A DNA stretch of 64,000 bases from Burkholderia sp. 8Y. GTDB lineage: Bacteria > Pseudomonadota > Gammaproteobacteria > Burkholderiales > Burkholderiaceae. Where the stretch lies: positions 2,691,044 through 2,755,043 of the forward strand of contig NZ_LR733520.1 in assembly GCF_902506145.1 (NCBI RefSeq), in the 5' to 3' direction. The notes below the pieces were generated by a model that had not been told where the DNA came from, did not search any database, and worked only from the letters and a program-made list of their open reading frames with translations. A program made the position numbers and the translations under genes. This document shows, piece after piece, positions 1 through 7,336 of this stretch; within the stretch, counting starts at the first letter, position 1, and each line of letters starts with the position of its first letter.

Positions 1-10
1 GCACCAAAAA

Positions 11-90
11 CCCCCTCTGTTCGACCCATCACTCAGACGCTCGATAGCGAACAATTCAACCTATCGAAAGAGGCACGCATTCATGGCTAC
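11..90 (+). promoter_or_regulatory. fliL leader, duplicated upstream of fliP
   Basis: This is the untranslated leader of fliL. It aligns without gaps to 2661-2740 in front of fliP, with 58 of 80 bases identical by my count. It contains an inverted repeat CGATAG (42-47) / CTATCG (61-66) with a 13-base spacer, followed by GAAAGAGGCA, which probably includes the ribosome-binding site. Both arms and the spacing are kept in the fliP copy while the bases just upstream (31-42) have diverged, which suggests a selected operator or RNA hairpin. No sigma-28 or sigma-54 motif is evident. Promoter activity is inferred. Confidence 0.5.
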
Positions 91-574
91 CACTACCGCA
101 AACCAGCAATCCATCGTTCCCGCGAAGAGCGGCAAGCTCAAGCGCATTCTGATCATCGCCATCGGGGCGATCGTGCTGCTCGGCGCAGGCGCCGGCGGAG
201 GCTATTTCGTGCTCGGCAAAACCGCGCACAGCCCCGCGAAGCCCGCGCCGCTGCCGCCGCCCGTGTTCTTCCCGCTCGACTCGCTGACGGTCAACCTTCA
301 GGCCGACGACGGCATCATGCATTACCTGCGCGTCGGCCTCACGCTCAAGCTCAAGGACGAGAAAGCGCAAGCCGCGCTCACCGAACGCATGCCGGAAATC
401 CGCAGCCGCGTGCTGCTGCTGCTCTCGGCCAAGCATCCGGAAGATCTCGCCGGCATCGACGGCAAACGCAAGCTCGCAGACGAACTGCGCGCCGCGGTCG
501 AAGCCGCCGGCAGCACGCCCGACCAACCGGCGCACGTGCAAGAAGTGCTCTTCACTGAATTCGTCGTTCAGTAA
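83..574 (+). CDS. fliL: flagellar basal body-associated protein FliL
   Basis: FliL is a single-pass inner-membrane protein that surrounds the stator units near the MS ring and supports torque and swarming. The 163-residue product has a short cytoplasmic N-terminus, one hydrophobic segment at about residues 21-44, a proline-rich linker and a periplasmic domain, which is the usual FliL layout and length. The ATG follows a GAAAGAGGCA leader. It is the first gene of the fliLMNO group, with fliM 32 bp downstream. The family call is firm. The only oddity is that its leader and first codons reappear in front of fliP. Confidence 0.95.
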   Translation: MATTTANQQSIVPAKSGKLKRILIIAIGAIVLLGAGAGGGYFVLGKTAHSPAKPAPLPPPVFFPLDSLTVNLQADDGIMHYLRVGLTLKLKDEKAQAALTERMPEIRSRVLLLLSAKHPEDLAGIDGKRKLADELRAAVEAAGSTPDQPAHVQEVLFTEFVVQ

Positions 575-606
575 GCGCCCGCATCCATCCAAGGAACGAG
601 AGAGTC

Positions 607-1605
607 ATGGGCCACGAAGAGTTCATGTCGCAAGAGGAGGTCGATGCCCTCCTCAAGGGCGTCACCGGCGAGATCGATCAGGTCTCCGACGAAAACAAGC
701 CCGCCGGCGTGCGTCCGTACAACATCGCGACGCAGGAACGCATCGTCCGCGGCCGGATGCCCGGCCTCGAAATCATCAACGACCGCTTCGCGCGACTCAT
801 GCGCGTGGGCATCTTCAACTTCATGCGGCGCTCGGCGGAAATCTCCGTCGGCCCGGTGAAGGTGCAGAAGTACAGCGAATTCACGCGCAATCTGCCGATC
901 CCGACCAACCTGAACCTGGTCCATGTGAAGCCTCTGCGCGGCACGTCGCTGTTCGTGTTCGACCCGAACCTCGTGTTCTTCGTCGTCGATAACCTCTTCG
1001 GCGGCGACGGGCGGTTTCATACGCGCGTCGAAGGCCGCGAGTTCACGCAGACGGAACAGCGCATCATCCACAAGCTGCTGAACCTCGTGTTTGAACACTA
1101 CGCGGCGTCGTGGCGCAGCGTGCGCCCGCTGCAATTCGAGTACATGCGCTCGGAGATGCACACGCAGTTCGCCAACGTCGCGACGCCGAACGAAATCGTC
1201 ATCGTGACGCAGTTCACGATCGAGTTCGGCTCGACCGGCGGCACGCTGCACATCTGCTTCCCGTACTCGATGATCGAGCCGATCCGCGACGTGCTCTCCT
1301 CGCCGATTCAGGGCGAGGCGCTCGAAGTGGACCGCCGCTGGGTGCGCGTGCTGTCGCAGCAAGTGCAGTCGGCGGAGGTGGAACTGACAGTCGATCTCGC
1401 GGAGATTCGCTCGTCGTTCGAGAAGCTGCTCAACATGCGCGTTGGCGATGTCTTGCCGATCGACATTCCCGAGCACGTCGTCGCGAAGGTGGATGGCGTG
1501 CCGGTGATGGAATGCGGTTACGGAATTTTCAATGGTCAATACGCGCTGCGCGTCCAGAACATGATCAGCGCAAGCGATTCGACGAAGGAAGGTAGTTATG
1601 AGTGA
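607..1605 (+). CDS. fliM: flagellar motor switch protein FliM
   Basis: FliM forms the middle of the C-ring and binds phosphorylated CheY to switch rotation. The 332-residue product is of normal length. The CheY-binding segment is visible near the N-terminus (MSQEEVDALL, residues 7-16), followed by the CheC-like middle domain and a C-terminal SpoA domain that pairs with FliN. An internal Met7 could be the true start because the family consensus begins there. The end overlaps fliN by 8 bp, consistent with translational coupling of C-ring subunits. Confidence 0.97.
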   Translation: MGHEEFMSQEEVDALLKGVTGEIDQVSDENKPAGVRPYNIATQERIVRGRMPGLEIINDRFARLMRVGIFNFMRRSAEISVGPVKVQKYSEFTRNLPIPTNLNLVHVKPLRGTSLFVFDPNLVFFVVDNLFGGDGRFHTRVEGREFTQTEQRIIHKLLNLVFEHYAASWRSVRPLQFEYMRSEMHTQFANVATPNEIVIVTQFTIEFGSTGGTLHICFPYSMIEPIRDVLSSPIQGEALEVDRRWVRVLSQQVQSAEVELTVDLAEIRSSFEKLLNMRVGDVLPIDIPEHVVAKVDGVPVMECGYGIFNGQYALRVQNMISASDSTKEGSYE

Positions 1606-2032
1606 TCTGATGCAGGAAGGCACCCAGCCCAGCGCGACCGATATGAAAGACGAAGAACTCTCGATGGACGACTGGGCGAGCGCGCTCGCCGAGCAGAACG
1701 GCAACGAAGCGCCGGTGGCATCGGCGGGCGTGTTTCAGCCGCTGTCGAAGGCGGCGACGCCCTCGACGCGCAACGACATCGACATGATTCTCGATATCCC
1801 CGTGCAGATGACGGTGGAACTCGGGCGCACGAAGATCGCGATCCGCAACCTGCTGCAACTGGCGCAGGGTTCGGTCGTGGAACTGGACGGCCTCGCGGGC
1901 GAGCCGATGGACGTGCTCGTGAACGGCTGTCTGATCGCGCAAGGCGAAGTCGTCGTGGTGAACGACAAGTTCGGCATTCGCCTGACGGACATCATCACGC
2001 CGTCCGAACGTATCCGGAAGCTGAATCGATGA
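1598..2032 (+). CDS. fliN: flagellar motor switch protein FliN
   Basis: FliN is the bottom subunit of the C-ring and docks the FliH-FliI export ATPase complex. The 144-residue protein has a variable acidic N-terminal half and the typical C-terminal SpoA domain (from about residue 60, DMILDIPVQMTVELG, ending ITPSERIRKLNR). It overlaps fliM upstream and fliO downstream (ATGA, 2029-2032), so fliM, fliN and fliO are probably translated as a coupled set. Confidence 0.97.
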   Translation: MSDLMQEGTQPSATDMKDEELSMDDWASALAEQNGNEAPVASAGVFQPLSKAATPSTRNDIDMILDIPVQMTVELGRTKIAIRNLLQLAQGSVVELDGLAGEPMDVLVNGCLIAQGEVVVVNDKFGIRLTDIITPSERIRKLNR

Positions 2033-2556
2033 AACGCATTGCCGCCGCCGTCCTGTTCGCCGCGTCGGGTCTCTCGCCCGTTCTTGCGCGTGCCGCCGAC
2101 ATGAACGCCGTGAATCACGCCGCGCAGATCGCCTCGGGCGTCGGCGCGGGCAGCGCGGTGCCGTCGCTCGGCTTCGGCGCGGTGCTGCAAACGCTGTTGG
2201 GACTGGCCGTCGTCATCGGCTTCGTGTTCGGCTGCGCGTGGCTCGCCCGCAAGTTCGGCTATCAAGGCGGCAAGCGCAGCGGCATCGTCAAGGTGGTCGG
2301 CGGCGCATCGCTCGGCCACAAGGAGCGCGTCGCGGTCGTCGAGATTGGCGATACGTGGCTCGTGCTCGGCGCAGGCCCCGGCAACGTGCGGCTGCTTCAC
2401 ACGATGCCCGCCGGTTCTGCCGAAGCGGAAGCGCACACCGCTCAAACGGGCTCGCCCGCGCAAACGTTGCCCGGCTCGTTCGGTCAGCGGTTTCGCGATG
2501 CGCTCGCTGGCGAAGCGAACAAGCGGCTTCAGAAGTTCGTCGGTTCGGGCAAGTAG
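2029..2556 (+). CDS. fliO: flagellar biosynthetic protein FliO
   Basis: FliO is a small membrane protein that assists assembly of the FliP ring of the export gate. The 175-residue product has a signal-like N-terminus, a second hydrophobic segment at about residues 45-70, and a cytoplasmic domain. Its last residues (QRFRDALAGEANKRLQKFVG, then SGK) matter here, because a diverged copy of this tail sits at 2760-2819 directly before fliP. A strong terminator follows the stop codon, which is unexpected inside a fliLMNOPQR operon. Confidence 0.93.
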   Translation: MKRIAAAVLFAASGLSPVLARAADMNAVNHAAQIASGVGAGSAVPSLGFGAVLQTLLGLAVVIGFVFGCAWLARKFGYQGGKRSGIVKVVGGASLGHKERVAVVEIGDTWLVLGAGPGNVRLLHTMPAGSAEAEAHTAQTGSPAQTLPGSFGQRFRDALAGEANKRLQKFVGSGK

Positions 2557-2578
2557 AGCCGATCGTTCCAGCCGATTC

Positions 2579-2617
2579 ATCGGGCGTGCTCCGCGAGGGC
2601 CACGCCCGATTTTCTTT
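2579..2617 (+). terminator. rho-independent terminator after fliO
   Basis: A perfect 10-bp stem, ATCGGGCGTG (2579-2588) and CACGCCCGAT (2601-2610) with a 12-base loop, is followed by TTTCTTT. This is a textbook intrinsic terminator on the plus strand. It would separate fliLMNO from fliPQR transcriptionally, so fliPQR would need the leader at 2661-2740 as its own promoter region. Confidence 0.85.
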
Positions 2618-2660
2618 GGGCGACGCGCGCTTTTGCAATAGAACGAGTTAGCGCCGAATC

Positions 2661-2740
2661 TCCCTTCTGTTCGCGCCATCGTTTGCGAGCGGGATAGTCA
2701 ACAATTCATGCTATCGAAAGAGGCAGAAACTCATGGCTAT
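2661..2740 (+). promoter_or_regulatory. second copy of the fliL leader, ahead of fliP
   Basis: This segment matches 11-90 at a constant offset of 2650 bases with no gaps. It includes the identical ACAATTCA and CTATCGAAAGAGGCA blocks and the first codons ATGGCTA of fliL. The inverted repeat is GGATAG (2692-2697) / CTATCG (2711-2716). It lies downstream of the fliO terminator and is the obvious candidate promoter/leader for fliPQR. Confidence 0.6.
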
Positions 2741-2819
2741 TACATTCGTCATTTTTCAGAGTCAGCGGCTTGGCGACGCGCTCAAGCGTCTGTTGCGGTT
2801 CGTCGGCGGGAGCAAGTAA
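2733..2819 (+). pseudogene. 28-codon fliL'-'fliO chimeric remnant coupled to fliP
   Basis: A short ORF begins like FliL (MAIT against MATT) and, from its tenth codon, continues like the end of FliO (SQRLGDALKRLLRFVGGSK against GQRFRDAL..KRLQKFVGSGK). Its TAA overlaps the fliP start as TAATG. The simplest reading is that it is what remains of a second fliLMNO copy after an internal deletion. It may still act as a coupled leader peptide that brings ribosomes to fliP. Calling it a remnant is inference; the two-sided similarity is seen directly. Confidence 0.65.
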
Positions 2820-3589
2820 TGCAGGTCGGTCGTCACATCGCGCGCGGCGTGAAGCTCGCGCTTCCGGTTGTCATCGCGCTGTCGCCGCTCGCGGCACTCG
2901 CGCAAAGCACGGCGGGTTTGCCCGCCTTCAATACCAGCCCCGGCCCCAACGGCGGCACGACGTACTCGCTCAGCGTGCAGACGATGCTGCTGCTGACGAT
3001 GCTCTCGTTCCTCCCCGCGATGGTCCTGATGATGACGAGCTTCACGCGCATCATCATCGTGTTGTCGCTGTTGCGTCAGGCGCTCGGCACGTCGAGCACG
3101 CCGCCGAATCAGGTGCTTGTCGGCCTCGCGCTCTTCCTCTCGTTCTTCGTGATGTCGCCGGTGCTCGACAAAGCCTACAGCGACGCATACAAGCCCTTCT
3201 CCGAAGGCCAGATCGCGATGGATCAGGCCGTGACGCGCGGCGTCGCGCCGTTCAAGCAGTTCATGCTGAAGCAGACGCGCGAATCGGATCTCGCGCTTTT
3301 CGCCCGCATTTCGAAGGCCCCGCCGATGAACGGCCCGGAAGACGTGCCGCTTTCGCTGCTGGTGCCGTCGTTCATCACGAGCGAGCTGAAGACGGGGTTT
3401 CAGATCGGCTTCACGATCTTCATTCCGTTTCTCATCATCGACATGGTGGTGGCGAGCGTGCTGATGTCGATGGGCATGATGATGGTCTCGCCCACGACGA
3501 TCGCGCTGCCGTTCAAGCTGATGCTGTTCGTGCTCGTCGATGGCTGGCAGTTGCTGATCGGCTCGCTGGCTCAAAGTTTCGTATCGTAA
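2819..3589 (+). CDS. fliP: flagellar type III secretion protein FliP
   Basis: FliP forms the pentameric core of the flagellar export gate. I start it at 2819, where the ATG overlaps the upstream stop and gives a clear cleavable signal peptide (LALPVVIALSPLAALAQ), as is usual for FliP. A longer reading from 2708 would add 37 unrelated residues. The 256-residue product contains the conserved FliP segments TSFTRIIIVLSLLRQALGT and the C-terminal VDGWQLLIGSL. It is followed by fliQ after 10 bp. Confidence 0.96.
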   Translation: MQVGRHIARGVKLALPVVIALSPLAALAQSTAGLPAFNTSPGPNGGTTYSLSVQTMLLLTMLSFLPAMVLMMTSFTRIIIVLSLLRQALGTSSTPPNQVLVGLALFLSFFVMSPVLDKAYSDAYKPFSEGQIAMDQAVTRGVAPFKQFMLKQTRESDLALFARISKAPPMNGPEDVPLSLLVPSFITSELKTGFQIGFTIFIPFLIIDMVVASVLMSMGMMMVSPTTIALPFKLMLFVLVDGWQLLIGSLAQSFVS

Positions 3590-3599
3590 GGAGACGCGC

Positions 3600-3869
3600 A
3601 TGACACCCGAATCCGTCATGACGATGGCGCACCAGGCGATGGTCGTCGCACTGATGCTCGCCGCGCCGTTGTTGCTGGTCGCGCTTGTCGTCGGTCTGGT
3701 CGTGAGCCTGTTTCAGGCCGCCACGCAGATCAACGAATCGACGCTGTCGTTCATTCCGAAGCTGATCGCGGTTGCCGTGACGCTCGTGATCGCCGGGCCG
3801 TGGATGCTGGCGACGCTGCTCGACTACATGCGCCAGGTCTTCACGATCACGCCTGCGATCACCGGCTGA
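3600..3869 (+). CDS. fliQ: flagellar biosynthesis protein FliQ
   Basis: FliQ is a small export-gate subunit with two transmembrane helices, packing around the FliP-FliR core. The 89-residue product has the expected length and the typical motif LVVSLFQAATQINESTLSF between its two hydrophobic segments. An AAGGAGA ribosome-binding site lies 7 bases before the ATG. It sits between fliP and fliR in the conserved order. Confidence 0.97.
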   Translation: MTPESVMTMAHQAMVVALMLAAPLLLVALVVGLVVSLFQAATQINESTLSFIPKLIAVAVTLVIAGPWMLATLLDYMRQVFTITPAITG

Positions 3870-3876
3870 GCGTCCG

Positions 3877-4671
3877 ATGTTCTCCGTCACTTACGCGCAA
3901 CTGAACGGCTGGCTCACCGCGTTCCTGTGGCCGTTCGTGCGCGTCCTCGCGCTCATCGCCACCGCGCCCGTGCTGAGCCACATGGCCATTCCGACGCGCG
4001 TGAAGATTGCGCTCGCTGCGTTCATCACGCTGATCGTCGCGCCGACCTTGCCCGCGATGCCGCAAGCGACGGTGTTTTCGGCGGCGGGCATCTGGATCAT
4101 CGTCAATCAGTTTCTGATTGGCGCGGCCATCGGCATGACGATGCAGATTGCGTTCGCCGCCGTCGATGCTGCGGGCGAGTTCATCGGCCAGCAAATGGGC
4201 CTCGGTTTCGCGATGCTCTACGATCCGCGCGAGGGCGGCAACGCGGTGGTCATCTCTCGCTATCTCAACACGCTGGCGATGCTCGCGTTTCTTGTCTTCG
4301 ACGGCCACTTGCAACTAATCAGCGCGCTCGTCACGACGTTTCAGAACGTGCCCATCGAGGCGAACGTCGTGGCGGCGGCATCGCATGCGCAGGGCTGGCG
4401 CGCGTTGGTGGGCTACGGCGCGAGTATCTTCGGCACGGGCTTGCTGCTTTCGCTGCCGATCGTGGCGGCGCTGCTCATCGCGAATCTGGCGCTCGGCATT
4501 CTGAACCGGGCCGCGCCGCAGATCGGCATTTTTCAGGTGGGTTTTCCGGTCACGATGCTCATCGGCTTGCTGCTCTTGCAGCTCATGCTGCCGAATCTGA
4601 TGCCGTTCTTTTTGCGCATATTCGATGCGGGGATTGCGCAAGTGGGGCGGGTGGCGGGGGCGCTGCATTGA
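3877..4671 (+). CDS. fliR: flagellar biosynthetic protein FliR
   Basis: FliR is the single-copy subunit that closes the FliP5-FliQ4-FliR1 export gate. The 264-residue, highly hydrophobic product has about six predicted membrane helices and the conserved segment EFIGQQMGLGFAMLYDP. It starts 7 bp after fliQ and is the last gene of this flagellar group. The next 170 bp carry no recognisable flagellar gene, and the following two genes look unrelated. Confidence 0.97.
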   Translation: MFSVTYAQLNGWLTAFLWPFVRVLALIATAPVLSHMAIPTRVKIALAAFITLIVAPTLPAMPQATVFSAAGIWIIVNQFLIGAAIGMTMQIAFAAVDAAGEFIGQQMGLGFAMLYDPREGGNAVVISRYLNTLAMLAFLVFDGHLQLISALVTTFQNVPIEANVVAAASHAQGWRALVGYGASIFGTGLLLSLPIVAALLIANLALGILNRAAPQIGIFQVGFPVTMLIGLLLLQLMLPNLMPFFLRIFDAGIAQVGRVAGALH

Positions 4672-4842
4672 GGGTTGTGGGCGGTGCCATGAGCCGTATG
4701 TTTTCGGCGATGGATGGGTAGTCTCGGCACGACGCTGCCTCTCTCGAATCAGGCGCCCACTATTCAGACATAGTCACTCGCCCATATCGGGTCGTTCGTC
4801 TACTATCGCGACATCGTTCGTTTGGGTAGTTAATGACCGGAC

Positions 4843-5505
4843 ATGAAAGCAGTGGCAGCCGAAAACTTCTTTTACCTCGGCACGATCGTCACGGATAGCA
4901 TCGAAGGCTCGACGCACGAGTTCTTCATCGACCTGGATCGAATCTGCGAGAACATGACTAATGCGGAGTTCCGCAACGTTCTCAACGATGCGCGAGGCGA
5001 AGCGATAAGGCTCGTCGACGCACGCGTTGCTGCATTGATAACGTGGGACGATGCGGAAAAAGCGCGTGTCTTTCAATGGTTCGGCTGCAGTGACGATGCG
5101 ATTCGCGAGAAGCTCCGGGAAGGCTTGGCCAGAGTCGCATCGATCCTGCGCAATCTGAGCCCAGCGAATGTTGTACGGACGGGAAGCGGCGCCGATAGAG
5201 CGACCGGCTGCACGCCCAACCCGCTTGGTCAATCGCAAGAGGCCGCGCACGTGTGCGCGCCCGACACCGCAACGCATACGATCAGCATTAGTCCACGGTT
5301 TTGTACGATGCGACAATCAAGCGGCTCGGGTGATTCTCGGGTATCGACCCTGATCCACGAAGCGAGTCACTTTCTGGACACGATGGCGACGACCGACGAA
5401 AAGTACACGGTCACGCGGTTCTTACGCGACTGGGGGCAACAGAACCCGGCTTTGGCAGTGAGAAATGCGGACAGCATCGCGGGGTATTGCGTGTATGGCG
5501 ACTAA
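4843..5505 (+). CDS. M35/aspzincin-like zinc metallopeptidase domain protein
   Basis: The 220-residue protein has no signal peptide or membrane segment. Its C-terminal half carries the zinc-binding HEASH motif (residues 172-176), then ATTDEKYT (182-189), which fits the aspzincin signature G-T-x-D-x-x-Y-G at T, D and Y, and NADSIAGY (208-215), similar to the NADSY block common in Lys-specific metallo-endopeptidase domains. I infer a member of the M35/aspzincin group. Four cysteines in the second half could form disulfides if the protein is exported. It overlaps the following OmpA-like gene by 11 bp. It interrupts the fliR-flgL neighbourhood and its codon use looks less GC-biased than its neighbours, which suggests acquisition. 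The substrate is unknown; a secreted toxin or effector is possible. Confidence 0.7.
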   Translation: MKAVAAENFFYLGTIVTDSIEGSTHEFFIDLDRICENMTNAEFRNVLNDARGEAIRLVDARVAALITWDDAEKARVFQWFGCSDDAIREKLREGLARVASILRNLSPANVVRTGSGADRATGCTPNPLGQSQEAAHVCAPDTATHTISISPRFCTMRQSSGSGDSRVSTLIHEASHFLDTMATTDEKYTVTRFLRDWGQQNPALAVRNADSIAGYCVYGD

Positions 5506-5935
5506 ATTTATCGGATTGCTACTCAGCGCCTTTTGTAGTTCGGCACTGGCGGCGTGCCAAGGCCCGCAAAATCTGCCGGGTCAATATATTGACGTCACCT
5601 TCGAGAAAAACTCGAGCGCGATTAGCAACAGCCAACTCGTCGCACTTGCAAGCTGGTCGTTGGACATTCGTGCCAGGTTTCCTATCTCCGATAGCCTCTC
5701 GGTCATCGGCTTGGCGGAACGCTTCGAACACAATCCCCAACAGTTGGGGAAAGCGCGGGCGGATCAGGTCCATGCGACACTGCATCGGCTGGGCATTAAG
5801 AGTGAGAAAGAGGACGTCGTTGGCCGCATCTACATTCCTCGTGATCCGCCTAGCTTATACGACGAGCACGGGCAGCGCGTGGAGGTGACTTTCAGCCCCG
5901 GATGCCCGAGCGATTGCTGTAAGGACAGTCGTTGA
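5495..5935 (+). CDS. small OmpA-like putative lipoprotein
   Basis: The 146-residue product starts at the ATG inside the end of the preceding gene, giving a hydrophobic signal sequence that ends LAAC, a good lipobox match. The rest resembles the OmpA/MotB C-terminal fold: DVTFEKNSSAISNSQL near the start, then LSVIGLAERFEHNPQQLGKA followed by RADQV, where OmpA domains have the N..L...RA..V peptidoglycan-binding helix. A periplasmic, outer-membrane-anchored protein is likely. The translational coupling to the metallopeptidase suggests they act together, perhaps as enzyme and inhibitor or immunity factor. That role is inference. Confidence 0.65.
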   Translation: MATKFIGLLLSAFCSSALAACQGPQNLPGQYIDVTFEKNSSAISNSQLVALASWSLDIRARFPISDSLSVIGLAERFEHNPQQLGKARADQVHATLHRLGIKSEKEDVVGRIYIPRDPPSLYDEHGQRVEVTFSPGCPSDCCKDSR

Positions 5936-6012
5936 TTGCAGCTGAGATGTGGCGGCGTGCGACAACGTCCACCAACCGGTCACGCACAGCAGCAACAAGC
6001 GGCTGCTTCAAG

Positions 6013-6053
6013 CAAAAAACAAACGGGGCACCACTCTCCCGAGCAATGCCCCG
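6013..6053 (-). terminator. terminator of flgKL
   Basis: On the minus strand, CGGGGCA (from 6053) pairs with TGCCCCG (to 6024) across a 16-base loop. It is followed by a T-rich run that includes six consecutive T (6019-6014). It lies 34 bp past the flgL stop codon. Confidence 0.8.
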
Positions 6054-6086
6054 CTTAACCAACCGCCACGTCCCGCAAAACCGCCC

Positions 6087-7325
6087 TTAGCTGCCCAGAT
6101 AGTCGAACAACGACATCTTCTGAATCTGCGTGAACGCCATCTGTGCCGCCTGAAGCGAGTTCTGCGTCAGTTCATACGAACTGATCGACGATACCAGATC
6201 GATCTGCGTCAGATTAGCCAGATCAGATGCGGTCTGCGTCTGCGTCGTCTGCATCGCAGTCTGCGTCGATTGCACCTGCTGCTCGCGTCCACCGACCACC
6301 GTCTGCGCCGCCAGCACGTTGTTGAACGTGTTGCCGATCTTCGTGCCCGCCGTCGTCAGCGCGTTGGTCAACGCAGCCTGCGCGCCGGGCGATCCCGTCG
6401 GCTGTTTGAGCGCGCTCACGAGGTTGTCGAGCGTCGCAAAGATGTCGTTGTTGCCCGCCGTCGCCGGCTGCACGGAGAAGCTGTCGCCATCGCCGGGTGC
6501 GCCGCTGATCGTCACCTTCTGCCCGCCCAGCGTGATGTCCGCGCTGCCGCTGTACGCGGTCGGCGTCGTCGGCAGCGATGAATCCGCCGGCACGGCCGTG
6601 ACCGTGTAGCTCGTCGCGCCCGAAGTGGCATCGACTGCGAACTGGACCTTGTAGGTGCTCGCGTTGTTCGGGTTGCTGGAATCGGACACGCTTACCTTGC
6701 TGATCGTGCCCGTGCCCTGGTTCGTCGCGGACGCGCTCGAAACAGGCGTGCTTTCCGTCGGCGATACGCTGCCGAAAATCGACTGGCCCGGGTCGCCCAC
6801 GGGAATCGAGCGGCCCGCGTTGATCTGCACGGAGCGCTGTCCGGCATCGCCCGAGTACGTCACGCCGACGCCCGACGCGTTGTTCGAGTACGGCTGCGTG
6901 CCGCCCTTGAGTCCGGAGAAGATGTAGTTGCCGTCGCTGTCCGTGGTGTTCGCGATGTTCAGGAGCTGATCGCGATAACCCTGAATCGCGTTCGCAACGG
7001 ACGTGCGGTCCGCATCCGACAGCGAGCCGTCGCCGGCCTGCACGAGCTTCGTCTGAATGCTTTGCAGCACGCCGCTCGCGTTGCTCAGCGTGGAATCTTC
7101 TTGTTGCAGCGAGGAAAGCGCCGTCGTCTGATTCGTGCCGTATTGCGTGAGCGCGTTGCTCTGCATCGTGAGCTGCACGGCCTGCGCCGCGCCGAGCGGG
7201 TCGTCGGAGGCGGTCATGATGCGCTTGCCCGACGATATCTGCTGATACATGGACGCCAGCGTGCTTTGCTGGTTGCTCATGGAAGCAACGTTCAGGTTGA
7301 AGTACTGGGAACTGGAAATACGCAT
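6087..7325 (-). CDS. flgL: flagellar hook-associated protein 3 FlgL
   Basis: FlgL (HAP3) is the second of the two junction proteins joining hook to filament. The 412-residue product starts MRISSSQYFN, has the flagellin-like N-terminal coiled-coil region with QQISSGKRI, and ends with the matching C-terminal helix (SSYELTQNSLQAAQMAF). It is co-transcribed with flgK, 11 bp upstream, from the sigma-28 promoter at 9314-9340, and a terminator follows. The central domain is Ser/Thr-rich, as is usual for surface-exposed parts. Confidence 0.96.
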   Translation of the reverse strand: MRISSSQYFNLNVASMSNQQSTLASMYQQISSGKRIMTASDDPLGAAQAVQLTMQSNALTQYGTNQTTALSSLQQEDSTLSNASGVLQSIQTKLVQAGDGSLSDADRTSVANAIQGYRDQLLNIANTTDSDGNYIFSGLKGGTQPYSNNASGVGVTYSGDAGQRSVQINAGRSIPVGDPGQSIFGSVSPTESTPVSSASATNQGTGTISKVSVSDSSNPNNASTYKVQFAVDATSGATSYTVTAVPADSSLPTTPTAYSGSADITLGGQKVTISGAPGDGDSFSVQPATAGNNDIFATLDNLVSALKQPTGSPGAQAALTNALTTAGTKIGNTFNNVLAAQTVVGGREQQVQSTQTAMQTTQTQTASDLANLTQIDLVSSISSYELTQNSLQAAQMAFTQIQKMSLFDYLGS

Positions 7326-7336
7326 CGCGAGTTGCC

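Noticed and set aside
2708..2818. Longer FliP starting at 2708
   Set aside because: The extra 37 residues do not resemble FliP and would place the signal peptide internally; the ATG at 2819 overlaps an upstream stop and gives a normal signal peptide.
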